Positions 29,792-40,333 are shown, counted from the stretch's first letter. The stretch is 64,000 nt of DNA from Erwinia sp. (GCA_964016415.1 OZ024666.1:868001-932000); one strand, 5' to 3'. Made by a program: numbers and translations. Notes: generated by a model not told the origin, from the sequence alone.

Positions 29792-30712
29792 ATGCCTGAG
29801 AAAAATTTTCGCGTGTCACTCGTTTGGTTATTGCTGTTCTTCGTTCAATGCTGGAGTGGACAAGCCGCAGCAACCCCCTCAACAAGAACAACCTTACCGC
29901 AAATAGCATCAGGAAGTGCGATGATTGTAGATTTGAGAACCGGTGAAGAGTTGTTTGCCAGTCACCCGGATAATGTTCGCCCGATCGCCTCGATCACCAA
30001 GCTCATGACCGTTATCGTGGCACTGGATGCCCATCAGCCGCTGGATGAATTACTTGCTATCGATATCAGTCAGACACCGGAAATGCGGGGTGTCTATTCA
30101 CGGGTACGTTTGAATAGCAAAATCAGTCGGCGAAACTTGATGTTACTGGCGCTAATGTCTTCGGAAAATCGTGCGGCTGCAACACTTGCGCATCACTATC
30201 CCGGTGGTTACACGGCATTTATCCGGGCGATGAACACTAAGGCGCAGCAACTGGGAATGCATCATACCCATTACCAGGAGCCTACCGGACTGTCGGAAAA
30301 GAATGTCTCAACTGCGCGGGATCTGGTTATATTACTGGAGGCGACAACCCATTACCCTCTTATCAGTCAGCTCAGTGTCACGCCTGAAACCAGTGTGCAT
30401 TTTTCACACCCTGACTATACGCTCTCGTTTCGTAATACCAATCACCTGATTTATCGCGCTGACTGGCAAATTCAACTGACGAAAACCGGTTATACCGATG
30501 AAGCCGGTCACTGTCTGGTGATGCGCACTGTGATAAATCAGCATCCGGTAGCGCTGGTCGTGATGGACGCTTTTGGTAAATACACGCATTTCGCTGATGC
30601 CAGGCGGTTGCGTAGTTGGATAGAGACGGGCAAAGTCTCTGCAGTACCTGCTGAAGCACTCGAGTATAAAGCGAGTAAGCGTAAAAATGAGTTGTCAGCA
30701 GACCGTGACTGA
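29792..30712 (+). CDS. pbpG: D-alanyl-D-alanine endopeptidase PbpG (PBP7)
   Basis: Periplasmic DD-endopeptidase cutting peptidoglycan cross-links, 306 aa (310 in E. coli). A signal peptide spans about 1-27. Penicillin-binding motifs are Ser67-Ile-Thr-Lys70, Ser124-Glu-Asn126 and Lys231-Thr-Gly233. ATG 29792 is chosen from homology and the signal peptide; its ribosome-binding site is poor, and the frame is open for 20 more codons upstream. Divergent from yohD as in the E. coli pbpG-yohCD region (yohC absent). Confidence 0.93.
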   Translation: MPEKNFRVSLVWLLLFFVQCWSGQAAATPSTRTTLPQIASGSAMIVDLRTGEELFASHPDNVRPIASITKLMTVIVALDAHQPLDELLAIDISQTPEMRGVYSRVRLNSKISRRNLMLLALMSSENRAAATLAHHYPGGYTAFIRAMNTKAQQLGMHHTHYQEPTGLSEKNVSTARDLVILLEATTHYPLISQLSVTPETSVHFSHPDYTLSFRNTNHLIYRADWQIQLTKTGYTDEAGHCLVMRTVINQHPVALVVMDAFGKYTHFADARRLRSWIETGKVSAVPAEALEYKASKRKNELSADRD

Positions 30713-30843
30713 TTTTGACTGCACTGCAGAAAAATAAAATTTCGGTAAAAAATCTGAAAGTGCTGCCGCAGACTAGGACATACACTTTGCAGCATTAGTT
30801 CGTGATCATTTTGACTGTTATTGTTTGAGATCCGGAATCTGCC

Positions 30844-33252
30844 ATGTCGACATTAATTGCTAGTCTGCGTCTGTTTTTTTTGTCATTTTTCCTGCTGACA
30901 GCCAGCGGCGTCAGCGCCGAACCGACCCCCGGTGACCCGGGGGCAACTACTGAGGTTCCGGTAAATGCTGCGGTTGAGTTGCCGAAAATGCAAAAAATTC
31001 TCGACAGTATCAAACAGCAGGTTTCCGGGGAAACTAATGACAGTAAGTTGATTACCCTGAATGACATGGCACTGGAATTATCCAAAGATGCAGATACCTT
31101 AATGCAGGGTATTATGCCCCAGTTGACCCAGGTTCAGGCGCAACTCTCAGTACTGGGTCCGGCACATGAGGCTGGCAACACGCATGCGGCCATTAAAGAG
31201 ACGGCTCAGGTCACCAGTAAACGTAAAAACCTTGAAAGCCAGAAAAGCAAGGTCAATGATCAAATTCGTCAGGCAGAAGCGATAAAAAATGGCTCCATCA
31301 CGTTGTCTACTCAGATTATCAATCTGCGTCGTGATGCGTTAAAGACCCAGCTCGCTCTGAATACTGGCAGTATTTTTAGTTATCATTTCTGGTCACCTCT
31401 GTTTAATGCCGACAGTGATGATCAGCAACGGATCAAAGATTTTTGTCAGGTTCTGATCGATACCATCAGCCTGTCATGGACCCCAGGCTGGCGCGTCGGG
31501 ACGCTGTTATGGTTGCTGGCGGCTTGCCTTGTCGCCACCCTGGGGCGGCGTTATCTGGAACAATCCCTTGCCTGGGTAGGCATCCATTTGCTTCCGGAAG
31601 GCCGTTTAAGGCGCAGTTTTCTTGCTGCTGCCATCGCGTTAACCTCGTTATTTGCCGTTGTACTCTCTTTCAATTTTCTTGAACTGGCACTGACGCGTCA
31701 TAGTGATGTTACGGATGATGTGAGACTTTTTGCCGATAAACTGGTGGGTCTGAGCATTTTCTGTGGGCTGATCGCAGGCCTGGGACGAGCTTTTCTTTCG
31801 ACACGGCGTCCTTCGTGGCGGTTGCCTAACATCTCCGACCCGGTAGCGCGCGCGCTGAAGCCTTTTCCACCATTGACTGCGGTGCTGGTCTTTTTGTTTC
31901 AGGCGATCGAAATTCTTAACAGCAGTGTGAATACCAGCGTTAGCACAACGGTTTTTGTTAACGGTTTAACTGCACTGTTGATTGGTGGCACGGCGCTGAC
32001 CATCAGTTTTCGTACAAATCGCGTTCGCCGCCGAATGACCCTTGCAGGAGAACAACCTGAAGCACGCTCGACATTAGTCGGCCTGATTCAGATGGCGATC
32101 ACCCTGGTGGGGGTATCGGTCATGATTACTCTTGCAATTGGCTATATTACCCTGGCACGCTTTCTGAGCTATGAATTGATCTGGATGGGGATCGTGATGG
32201 GGATATTTTTTATCTTCAGTAAACTCATCACTGACAGCTGTGAAAGTTTTTTCTCTACCGATAATGCCATCGGAAAAGGTATACAACGTTCGTTAAATAT
32301 TGACAGTCGGCACCTTGCACAGGCGGCAGCGCTGCTGAGTGGTATTGGTAAATCACTACTGGTGTTGGGCGCGGCGATAGCAATATTGAATGGTACTTTC
32401 GGAAGTGCGACACCCATAGAGCTGGTGCAAAAGGCCATAGAATTCTGGGGAGGTAAAGGGCTCCATCAGCTGGATGTTGTTCCGGCACACGTTGTTAATG
32501 CTCTGCTATGGCTGGTAGTAGCCATTTATGTGATGCGATCTGTACGTCGCTGGCTGGAGTTTGATTTTCTGCCGAAAACCGCCATGGATGAAGGGATGCG
32601 CGTGTCACTGGTGACCTTGTTCACTAATCTCGGTTATGTGTTGGTCTTTCTCGTCGCACTCTCACTGTTGGGTGTGCAATGGAATAAATTAGCCTGGATT
32701 GTCAGTGCACTTTCCGTGGGTATCGGTTTTGGTCTGCAGGAAATTGTTAAAAATTTCATCTCGGGTTTGATATTGCTGACGGAGAGACCGGTAAAAGTGG
32801 GTGATTTAATAAGTATCAGTGGTATAGAAGGTGACATCAGACGTATCAACGTACGTGCCACTGAGATACAACTGACCGATAAATCCACTGTTATCGTGCC
32901 CAACTCACAGTTAATTTCACAAAATGTCCGTAATGTCACTATGGGAAATGCACAGGGCGTTGTGGTGATCATGCTCACGCTGCCTCTGGATATCGATCCT
33001 CAATTAGTTCGTGAGTTGTTGTTGGATGTCTTTACACAGAATGAACGCATTCTCGACACACCACCACCTTCTGTCACTTTCAGAGAGTTAACTGCCAGCG
33101 GCATTGTGCTTTCGATCAGTGGTAATGTCGCCAGTCCACGCTATGTATCTGGTGCTAAAAGTGATTTGTTATTTGAAATACTGACCCGATTACGCGCAGA
33201 AGGTGTCGGATTATCTTCACCGCAGACAATGATAGTTGAACAGAAAAAATGA
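30844..33252 (+). CDS. Large MscS-family mechanosensitive channel (DUF3772-type)
   Basis: An 802-aa inner-membrane channel predicted to release solutes at hypo-osmotic shock. A signal peptide covers 1-25, and a long periplasmic alpha-helical region rich in Gln/Lys runs to about 195 (DUF3772-like). Then come about ten membrane helices and the MscS pore and beta domain (WNKLAWIVSALSVGIGFGLQEIVKNFISG, then RPVKVGDLISISGIEGDIRRINVRATEI). It is not the E. coli YbiO or MscK sequence. It lies between pbpG and bglX, where E. coli has dld. Name left open; family assignment is firm. Confidence 0.85.
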   Translation: MSTLIASLRLFFLSFFLLTASGVSAEPTPGDPGATTEVPVNAAVELPKMQKILDSIKQQVSGETNDSKLITLNDMALELSKDADTLMQGIMPQLTQVQAQLSVLGPAHEAGNTHAAIKETAQVTSKRKNLESQKSKVNDQIRQAEAIKNGSITLSTQIINLRRDALKTQLALNTGSIFSYHFWSPLFNADSDDQQRIKDFCQVLIDTISLSWTPGWRVGTLLWLLAACLVATLGRRYLEQSLAWVGIHLLPEGRLRRSFLAAAIALTSLFAVVLSFNFLELALTRHSDVTDDVRLFADKLVGLSIFCGLIAGLGRAFLSTRRPSWRLPNISDPVARALKPFPPLTAVLVFLFQAIEILNSSVNTSVSTTVFVNGLTALLIGGTALTISFRTNRVRRRMTLAGEQPEARSTLVGLIQMAITLVGVSVMITLAIGYITLARFLSYELIWMGIVMGIFFIFSKLITDSCESFFSTDNAIGKGIQRSLNIDSRHLAQAAALLSGIGKSLLVLGAAIAILNGTFGSATPIELVQKAIEFWGGKGLHQLDVVPAHVVNALLWLVVAIYVMRSVRRWLEFDFLPKTAMDEGMRVSLVTLFTNLGYVLVFLVALSLLGVQWNKLAWIVSALSVGIGFGLQEIVKNFISGLILLTERPVKVGDLISISGIEGDIRRINVRATEIQLTDKSTVIVPNSQLISQNVRNVTMGNAQGVVVIMLTLPLDIDPQLVRELLLDVFTQNERILDTPPPSVTFRELTASGIVLSISGNVASPRYVSGAKSDLLFEILTRLRAEGVGLSSPQTMIVEQKK

Positions 33253-33360
33253 TCGCGTAGTGGAGGATAACTACCCAGTAATTTTACGTTATGCCACACT
33301 GAATCTACGATATTGTGGCGTAATACTTTATTCGTCTGAACGTTACCTGAGAGAAACCTG

Positions 33361-35667
33361 ATGAAATGGATTTGCTCTGTTAGCCTGGCAGTCAGCCTGG
33401 CCCTGCAACCTGCTTTTGCTAATGATACCTTCGTGCCCCATGCCTTGACACCTGAAGCCAGGGACAAGTTTGTGACTGAGATGCTCAACAAGATGACTCT
33501 GGACGAAAAGATAGGTCAATTAAGATTGATCAGCGTCGGACCAGACAATCCGAAGGAAGCGATCCGTGACATGATCCAGAAAGGACAGGTGGGTGCCATT
33601 TTTAATACGGTGACACGCCCTGATATACGTGCCATGCAGGATCAGGTGATGTCATTGAGTCGTTTGAAAATCCCCCTGTTCTTTGCGTTTGATGTGGTGC
33701 ATGGTCAACGCACAGTGTTTCCTATTCCACTTGGGCTTGCTGCCAGCTGGGATCTTGATGCAGTGGCACGAGTGGGAAGAATTTCAGCCTACGAAGCGGC
33801 TGATGATGGTCTGAACATGACCTGGGCTCCGATGGTTGACGTGACCCGTGAGCCTCGCTGGGGAAGAGTATCAGAGAGTTTTGGCGAAGATACCTACCTC
33901 ACCTCCGCTATGGGGCGAGTGATGGTGGAATCGATGCAGGGAAAGAGCCCTGCAGATCGTTATTCAGTAATGACCAGTGTTAAGCACTTTGCTGCTTATG
34001 GTGCAGTCGAAGGTGGTCGTGATTACAATACTGTCGACATGAGTCCACAACGTCTTGCTCAGGATTATCTGCCACTCTACAAGGCGGCCCTGGATGCTGG
34101 CAGTGGCGGTGTGATGGTGGCGCTTAATTCCGTAAATGGGGTACCCGCTACCGCGGATCGTAGTTTACTGGTTGATTTGTTACGTAATGACTGGAAATTC
34201 AAAGGGATAACCATCAGCGATCATGGTGCGATTAAAGAGTTATTAAAACATGGCGTGGCCAGTGATCCGGAAGATGCTGTGCGTGTCGCGATTAATTCAG
34301 GTATCGACATGAGCATGAGCGATGAATACTACAGCCACTATTTACCCGGTTTAGTACGTCGCGGTGCGGTCAGTAAGCAAGTGATTGATGATGTGGTTCG
34401 TCACGTATTGAATGTGAAGTATGACATGGGATTATTCAATGATCCCTACAGCCATCTCGGTCCGGCGGGTAGCGATCCGCAGAACACCAATGCTGAGAGT
34501 CGATTGCATCGCAACGATGCACGTGAAGTGGCTCGCAGTAGTATGGTTCTGCTGAAAAATAACAAAGAGACCCTGCCGCTGAGAAAAAATGGAACCATTG
34601 CATTGATTGGTCCATTAGCCGACAGCCAGCGCGACATCATGGGAAGTTGGTCAGCAGCTGGTGTGGTCAAACAATCAGTAACTGTTTTGCAAGGCATGAA
34701 AAATGCCACTCAAAATAAAGCAACACTCCTGTATGCAAAAGGGGCAAATGTCACTGATCACAAGGGCATTCAGGATTTTCTGAACCTTTATGAAAAAGCG
34801 GTCACCATTGACCCGCGTAGTGCACCGCAGATGCGTGATGAAGCTGTTGCCGTTGCCCAAAAAGCAGATGTGATTGTGGCGGTCGTGGGCGAAGCCCAAG
34901 GGATGGCGCATGAGGCATCAAGCCGGAGTGAATTGTCCATCCCGCAGGTGCAACGTGATTTAATCACAGCGCTGAAAGCGACAGGAAAGCCGCTGGTATT
35001 AGTGTTGATGAATGGTCGTCCACTGACACTGATGAATGAAAATGATCAGGCCGATGCTATTCTTGAAACCTGGTTCAGTGGTACAGAAGGGGGCAATGCT
35101 ATTGCTGATGTTCTGTTCGGTGATTATAACCCATCAGGTAAATTGCCGATGACTTTCCCACGTTCCGTCGGTCAAATTCCGCTGTACTATAACCACCTGA
35201 ATACGGGCAGACCGTATAACGGCAGCAGACCAAACAAATATACATCTCATTACTACGACGCACAAAACGGGCCACTTTACCCCTTTGGTTACGGACTGAG
35301 TTACACAACATTTGATGTTTCTGCTGTGAAACTCTCTGCACAAACTCTGTCAGGTAATGGAGTGCTTCAGGCAAGTGTGACTGTCACCAATAAAGGTAAG
35401 CGCGATGGTTCGACTGTAGTACAGATGTACCTGAATGACCCGGTGGCATCACTGAGCCGACCGGTGAAGGAGTTAAAAGGATTTAAAAAAGTGATGCTGA
35501 AAGCGGGAGAGTCACAGACAGTTTCTTTCCCTATCGATGCTAGCGCACTGCGTTTCTGGAATGCAAAAATGCAGCAGGTTGTTGAACCGGGTAAATTTGT
35601 CGTGATGATAGGCCTTGATTCAGTTCGTACTCAGAGTGCTGAATTCACTTATCACGAAAAGCGATAA
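33361..35667 (+). CDS. bglX: Periplasmic beta-glucosidase BglX
   Basis: GH3 beta-glucosidase hydrolysing beta-linked glucosides in the periplasm; 768 aa (765 in E. coli). A signal peptide covers about 1-20. The nucleophile is Asp287 in the ITISDHGAI motif, with substrate-binding KHFAAYG and the TWAPMVDVTREPRWGR segment in the TIM barrel, then the (alpha/beta) sandwich (VVVGEAQGMAHEASSR-like, SGTEGG) and a C-terminal fibronectin type III-like domain. Followed by a terminator. Confidence 0.96.
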   Translation: MKWICSVSLAVSLALQPAFANDTFVPHALTPEARDKFVTEMLNKMTLDEKIGQLRLISVGPDNPKEAIRDMIQKGQVGAIFNTVTRPDIRAMQDQVMSLSRLKIPLFFAFDVVHGQRTVFPIPLGLAASWDLDAVARVGRISAYEAADDGLNMTWAPMVDVTREPRWGRVSESFGEDTYLTSAMGRVMVESMQGKSPADRYSVMTSVKHFAAYGAVEGGRDYNTVDMSPQRLAQDYLPLYKAALDAGSGGVMVALNSVNGVPATADRSLLVDLLRNDWKFKGITISDHGAIKELLKHGVASDPEDAVRVAINSGIDMSMSDEYYSHYLPGLVRRGAVSKQVIDDVVRHVLNVKYDMGLFNDPYSHLGPAGSDPQNTNAESRLHRNDAREVARSSMVLLKNNKETLPLRKNGTIALIGPLADSQRDIMGSWSAAGVVKQSVTVLQGMKNATQNKATLLYAKGANVTDHKGIQDFLNLYEKAVTIDPRSAPQMRDEAVAVAQKADVIVAVVGEAQGMAHEASSRSELSIPQVQRDLITALKATGKPLVLVLMNGRPLTLMNENDQADAILETWFSGTEGGNAIADVLFGDYNPSGKLPMTFPRSVGQIPLYYNHLNTGRPYNGSRPNKYTSHYYDAQNGPLYPFGYGLSYTTFDVSAVKLSAQTLSGNGVLQASVTVTNKGKRDGSTVVQMYLNDPVASLSRPVKELKGFKKVMLKAGESQTVSFPIDASALRFWNAKMQQVVEPGKFVVMIGLDSVRTQSAEFTYHEKR

Positions 35668-35678
35668 ACAAAGCGGTG

Positions 35679-35703
35679 AAGGGGAGCTATGCTCCCCTTT
35701 GAC
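35679..35703. terminator. Terminator of bglX
   Basis: Stem AAGGGGAGC/GCTCCCCTT with a 3-base loop (35679-35699), ending TTTGACG, 12 bases after bglX. Symmetric enough to serve convergent yohO too. Confidence 0.75.
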
Positions 35704-35766
35704 GTAATATACGTCGAATAATAAACGAAACGGTACGGGCACGTATTACTCTGCGCTGCCAGCACG

Positions 35767-35871
35767 TCATGAACGGATGAGGATGGTGTAGCCTGTTAAC
35801 ATCACGCCACCAATGCCGCCAATTGCCATCATCAGAAACAGTACAATAACCCCTATTTTTTGCCAGTTCAT
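35767..35871 (-). CDS. yohO: Small membrane protein YohO
   Basis: A 34-aa single-span protein. The sequence [20 protein letters not shown], followed by [14 protein letters not shown], is very close to E. coli YohO as I remember it (KIGVIALFLFMALGGIGG core). It lies between bglX and mlrA, the same neighbourhood as in E. coli. Ribosome-binding site GGCAGG is 6-7 bases upstream. Function unknown; inner-membrane location inferred from the helix at residues 5-28. Confidence 0.88.
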   Translation of the reverse strand: MNWQKIGVIVLFLMMAIGGIGGVMLTGYTILIRS

Positions 35872-35938
35872 ACAGCCTGCCATCGTCATAATAAAAGTAA
35901 AAGTTTACTATAGCGCGTTTTCACCATTATGACGACTT

Positions 35939-36682
35939 TCAGGCCAGCTCTCGTTGGCTAAGCAGGATAATCTGGTATCCTTCGCGCTGCCACTGAGCAA
36001 TTTGTTTATCCTGACTGATTGTCGGAGGTTTCGCTGTAAAAATAAACTGGGTGAGTTCAGCAAACAACGCCGGACGTAATACGTTCAGGGGTTCCGCCAG
36101 AACATTAATCCGCCAGCCCTCCTGAGAAAGACGCCATGCTTCCAGCCACAGCCGTGTGCGGTCATCACTTCCCCACGCCATCACTAACGCATCTTTGCCG
36201 GCTTTTTTACGTGATCCAGTCAGACAAAACGCCACATAATCGATTAAAGCGCCGTCAAGCAGGCTGCTAAGAGCCCGGGCAGTATTTTGTTCCAGTGCCA
36301 GGCGTTGTCTTACCGGAACAAAAACATGATCAATCAGTTCACCCACAGGGTGTTCACGCCCTATAGCGGCGATGCGTGTTCGCAACTTAGAGGGTCTGAC
36401 CAGGCGTAAGACGTTCAGTATCTCTTCCTGCAGTGTCTGCCAGCCATTATTGGTGTCAAGCTCAGCGCCTTCGAGTAATGCTTTGGCTTTACCTACTGCA
36501 ACGCCACTGCTTATCCAACGTTTAATTTCCTGGATTCTTTGAATATCTTCGTCATCGAACAAACGATGACCGCCTTCGGTACGTTTGGGTTTTAATAAAC
36601 CGTAGCGTCGTTGCCAGGCGCGTAAAGTAACCGGATTGATTGCGCACCGTTCTGCTACTTCACCAATACTGTATAACCCCAT
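35939..36682 (-). CDS. mlrA: MerR-type regulator MlrA
   Basis: A 247-aa regulator which in E. coli activates csgD and thus curli and cellulose biofilm formation, controlled by diguanylate cyclase and phosphodiesterase partners. It has an N-terminal MerR winged helix (SIGEVAERCAINPVTLRAWQRRYGLLKPKRTEGGHRLFDDEDI, residues 5-47) and a B12-binding-like effector domain downstream. Start 36682 (AAGAGG upstream) matches the E. coli N-terminus; an open extension to 36742 has no similarity. Confidence 0.93.
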   Translation of the reverse strand: MGLYSIGEVAERCAINPVTLRAWQRRYGLLKPKRTEGGHRLFDDEDIQRIQEIKRWISSGVAVGKAKALLEGAELDTNNGWQTLQEEILNVLRLVRPSKLRTRIAAIGREHPVGELIDHVFVPVRQRLALEQNTARALSSLLDGALIDYVAFCLTGSRKKAGKDALVMAWGSDDRTRLWLEAWRLSQEGWRINVLAEPLNVLRPALFAELTQFIFTAKPPTISQDKQIAQWQREGYQIILLSQRELA

Positions 36683-36960
36683 GCCATTCCTCTTTTTAGC
36701 TGACAGCACCAGTCTGTCAAAAAGCACATTTCTATACAACATATTTTTTATTGTACAATTATATCTGTTTAGTTTGAGTATCGGATCATTGGAGAAAATT
36801 TTGATGCAAAAGTGTGAAGAGCGTCATGCCGGAAAGTCAAAGAGAGAAGATTTTAGTTAATCATACGTGATTTTTTTTCTTAAGTATTACTTTATAATTC
36901 TCCGGTCAAAAGCGTGATCTGTGTTGACGGGTCACGAGTCACCCGCGGAGATACAGGGTA

Positions 36961-37803
36961 ATGATCATGCGTGAGACTCCTGTCGTGAACGAGTGTGCAT
37001 TATTTGCCGGGAAGCACTTTCATGCTTTTATTCACAATAAGACAGAAAGTAGCAGTGGTCTTCACCAGCACGATTACTATGAATTCACGCTGGTGTTAAC
37101 CGGCAGGTATTATCAGGAGATTAATGGGAAATGTGTATTGCTAACACGTGGTGATTTTGTTTTTATTCCACCCGGTTCACAACATCAGAGTTTTTATGAA
37201 TTTGGTGTGACTAAAATTTTTAATGTTGGCATCAGTCACTCATTTTTTACTTCGCATTATAAGAGACTTCTCTCTGAGAATATTATTGCATCACAGGTCT
37301 ATTCATTAAAAAATGAGTATCTTCGTTATGTTGAATCTGAAGTTGCCTCCCTTAATTTTCATAACACCGAGTTTGACGAATTTTTGGAAACACTGACCTT
37401 TTGCATTATCAATCGAGTTCGTCATTTCAGAATGCCAGTCGCACAGGATAGCACCCCGCTTTGGCTGAAAGAGACGATTGCAGCGATGTACGATAAGGCC
37501 AATTTTTCTGAACACGCGTTGAACATGATGGTGACATTATCGGGAAAGACACAGTCTTACCTGACAAGGGCAATGCAGCAGTATTACGCGAAAACACCTA
37601 TGTAGATGATCAATGATATCCGTATCAATTATGCGAAAAAACAACTGAAGATGACTAATTTTTCAGTGACGGACATTGCTTATGAGGCTGGTTACAGTAA
37701 CCCCAGTGTTTTTATTAATAACTTTAAAAAACAGACATCATTAACACCGGCTAAGTACCGAAAGAAGATGTCAGGTCAGGAATATTTCTTTTTGGAAAAG
37801 TGA
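36961..37803 (+). pseudogene. chbR: chbR, AraC-type chitobiose regulator with in-frame amber stop
   Basis: A 280-codon gene of E. coli length. The N-terminal cupin ligand domain ([25 protein letters not shown]) and C-terminal AraC helix-turn-helix ([35 protein letters not shown]) are both conserved in one frame but separated by TAG at 37603-37605. E. coli has Gln there (TPMQIIN), so a CAG to TAG change is likely. The stop removes most of the DNA-binding domain. The chbBCA genes expected upstream are missing, supporting real decay. Confidence 0.88.
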
Positions 37804-38042
37804 GAGGTATTTATATTTTTTCTGAAGAAGATAATAATGCCAGCATCTGTTTCTTAAAATTCAGAGTAAAAAATTAACTGATTATATTATTTGCTATTAA
37901 TTAATCCAGTCAGACTATAAAAAAATTCGATGTTTTACAAAGAGTATGCCCGGGTTTGAGACACGCTATAACTACTTAATGACAAGTAGAGTGAGGCTGA
38001 CAAAAAAAACTTCAGGTAGTAAGAGATTTTACAGGAGTCATA

Positions 38043-39358
38043 ATGACCAAAAAGTTAAAAGTTGTCACCATTGGTGGGGGCAGCAGTTACACACCTGAAC
38101 TCCTTGAGGGGTTCATAACACGTTATCACGAGCTGCCGGTAAGTGAGCTTTGGCTGGTGGATATCGCATCAGGGCAAGAGAAACTTGATATAATTTATGC
38201 CTCTGCCAGCGCATGGTGGCGCGTGCTGGTATTCCGATGACGGTGCACAAAACCCTCGATCGAAGAGCTGCACTGCAGGAGGCCGATTTTGTGACTACCC
38301 AGTTCCGTGTCGGACAACTATAAGCTCGCGAACTGGATGAAAGTATTCCACTGAGCCACGGATATCTGGGGCAGGAAACCAATGGAGCGGGGGGGCTGTT
38401 TAAAGGGTTGCGCACCATCCCGGTTATCTTCGAGATATTACGTGATGTACAGGCTATTTGCCCTCAGGCGTGGGTGATCAATTTTACCAATCCTGCGGGG
38501 ATGGTGACCGAAGCCGTCCATCGACATACTGATTTTAAGAAATTTATCGGTGTTTGTAATATTCCTGTTGGCATGAAAATGTTTATCAATGACGTTTTAC
38601 AGCTGAGCGCCAGAGATAATCTGTCGGTCGATTTATTTGGTTTAAATCATCTGGTGTTTATTAAAGATGTGCTGGTCAATGGGCAATCACGCTTTGCCGA
38701 ACTATTAGATGGCGTGGCAACAGGAAATTTGCGCGCCAGTACAGTCAAAAATATTTTTGATCTGCCCTTCAGTGAAGGATTGTTGCGAGGGTTAAATTTA
38801 TTACCCTGCTCTTATTTGCTCTACTACTACAAACAAAAAGAGATGCTGGCGATTGAAATCGGCGAATACTACAAAGGCGGGGCTCGCGCTAAGGTGGTGC
38901 ACCAAGTTGAGAAGCAACTTTTCCAGCGTTATCAGGATCCTGAATTAAATGTCAAACCTGAAGAATTAACACTGCGAGGTGGAGCCTACTACTCTGAGGC
39001 CGCCTGTGAGGTGATCAGTGCCATCTATAATGACAAGCAGAGTGAGCATTACGTCAATATTCCCCACCATGGACACATCCGTAATATTCCCGCTGACTGG
39101 GTGGTGGAAATGACCTGTTTGGTAGGGCGGGATGGTGCGAAACCCCATCCTCGTGTTACCCACTTTGATGAGAAGGTACTCGGTCTTATTCATACTATTA
39201 AAGGATTTGAAGTCGCCGCGAGTAGGGCGGCGTTAAGTGGTCAATGGCACGATCTTTTGCTGGCGATGAATGCGACACCGTTGGTCAACTCAGATCGCGA
39301 TGCCGAGGTGATCGCCAAAGAATTATTGCTTGCGCATCAACGTTATTTGCCGCAATAA
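38043..39358 (+). pseudogene. chbF: chbF, phospho-chitobiase with frameshift and stop
   Basis: GH4 6-phospho-beta-glucosidase of the chitobiose pathway. The first 52 codons (KLKVVTIGGGSSYTPELLEGF, NAD site) are in frame from ATG 38043 (AGGAGT upstream). One base is then missing at about 38199-38201 (TATGCCTCTGC where a codon for Asp or Ala is incomplete). In the corrected frame a TAA at 38321-38323 replaces the Pro of GQLPAREL. From 38324 on, the sequence (SHGYLGQETNGAGGLFKGLR to 39358) is well conserved, with a C-terminus about 13 residues short. Two or three independent lesions mean it is a true pseudogene. Confidence 0.9.
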
Positions 39359-39499
39359 TCGCTGATTTTCAGCATGAATGACGAAAAACTTGCGCTAGTA
39401 TTCGGTGCTGATGTTCGTTTTCATGGAAAGGAACTTCGGGGAAAGGAGTCTGCAACGTGAGTGAATATCCGGGAAATTATCCCGGCTATGAGGTGCGTT

Positions 39500-40303
39500 A
39501 TGCAACGTTTGCTTATCGTAAATGCTGATGATTTTGGCCTGTGTAAAGGGCAAAACTTTGGCATCATTGATGCTTTTCAGCATGGTGTTGTCACTTCGAC
39601 CACTGCACTGGTTAATGGTGCTGCCATTGACCACGCAGTGATGCTGGCAAAACAATTTCCTGCTCTGGGTGTTGGCTTGCATTTTACCTTAACGCATGGG
39701 GCTCCACAGACTGCAATTCCCACGTTTTCCCGCGATGGAGTGATGGGAAAGTGGTTTTGGGATATTGCAGAAAAGCGTCCACTTCCGGAAGCTGAAATTG
39801 CTCTGGAACTCCACCATCAGTACCGGCGATTTATTTCTCTGTTTGGTTCTCCACCCACGCATATCGACAGTCATCATCATGTGCATATGACACCGGCTAT
39901 TTTTCCCTTGATTGCCGATTTTTGCCGTACACATCAGCTCGCGTTGCGTCTTGACCGAACTCAGGCACAGCGGCTGGGATACCATATTTCTGGATTAATC
40001 AGTACTGCGGGTTTCAGCCGCGAATTTTATGGTGAAGATCTCACTGAGCAACATTTTCTCAGAGAGCTCGATCTGGCTCAACAGCATCATTACTCTTCAC
40101 TGGAAATCATGACACATCCGGCGTTTATTGACAGCCAGATCCTCGCCAGTCAGTATCACTATCCCCGTTTTACTGAACTGGAGTTACTGACTTCATCGGC
40201 GTTAAGAAAAGCCATTGCAGATAAGGGGTTCCGGCTTGGTTCGTTTCGTGACCTCGCCTCATGTTGCCAGGCAGACGGTACCTATGCGCTTAATGTTATG
40301 TAA
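39500..40303 (+). CDS. chbG: Chitooligosaccharide deacetylase ChbG
   Basis: YdjC-family metal-dependent deacetylase that removes an acetyl group from chitobiose 6-phosphate, generating the ChbR inducer. It is 267 aa and the frame is intact. Metal site residues lie in NADDFGLCKG (residues 8-17) and DSHHHVHM; further conserved are TSTTALVNG, and HPAFID. ATG 39500 (GAGG upstream) matches E. coli MERLLIVNADDFG. It survives although chbBCA are absent and chbR and chbF are broken. Confidence 0.93.
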   Translation: MQRLLIVNADDFGLCKGQNFGIIDAFQHGVVTSTTALVNGAAIDHAVMLAKQFPALGVGLHFTLTHGAPQTAIPTFSRDGVMGKWFWDIAEKRPLPEAEIALELHHQYRRFISLFGSPPTHIDSHHHVHMTPAIFPLIADFCRTHQLALRLDRTQAQRLGYHISGLISTAGFSREFYGEDLTEQHFLRELDLAQQHHYSSLEIMTHPAFIDSQILASQYHYPRFTELELLTSSALRKAIADKGFRLGSFRDLASCCQADGTYALNVM

Positions 40304-40333
40304 TAAGTAAAAGAGAGGCTGACGTTGAAAGGA

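Noticed and set aside
36804-36860. 18-codon frame with GGAGA upstream, before chbR
   Set aside because: No similarity to chbA or to any small protein I know; the coding signal is too weak.
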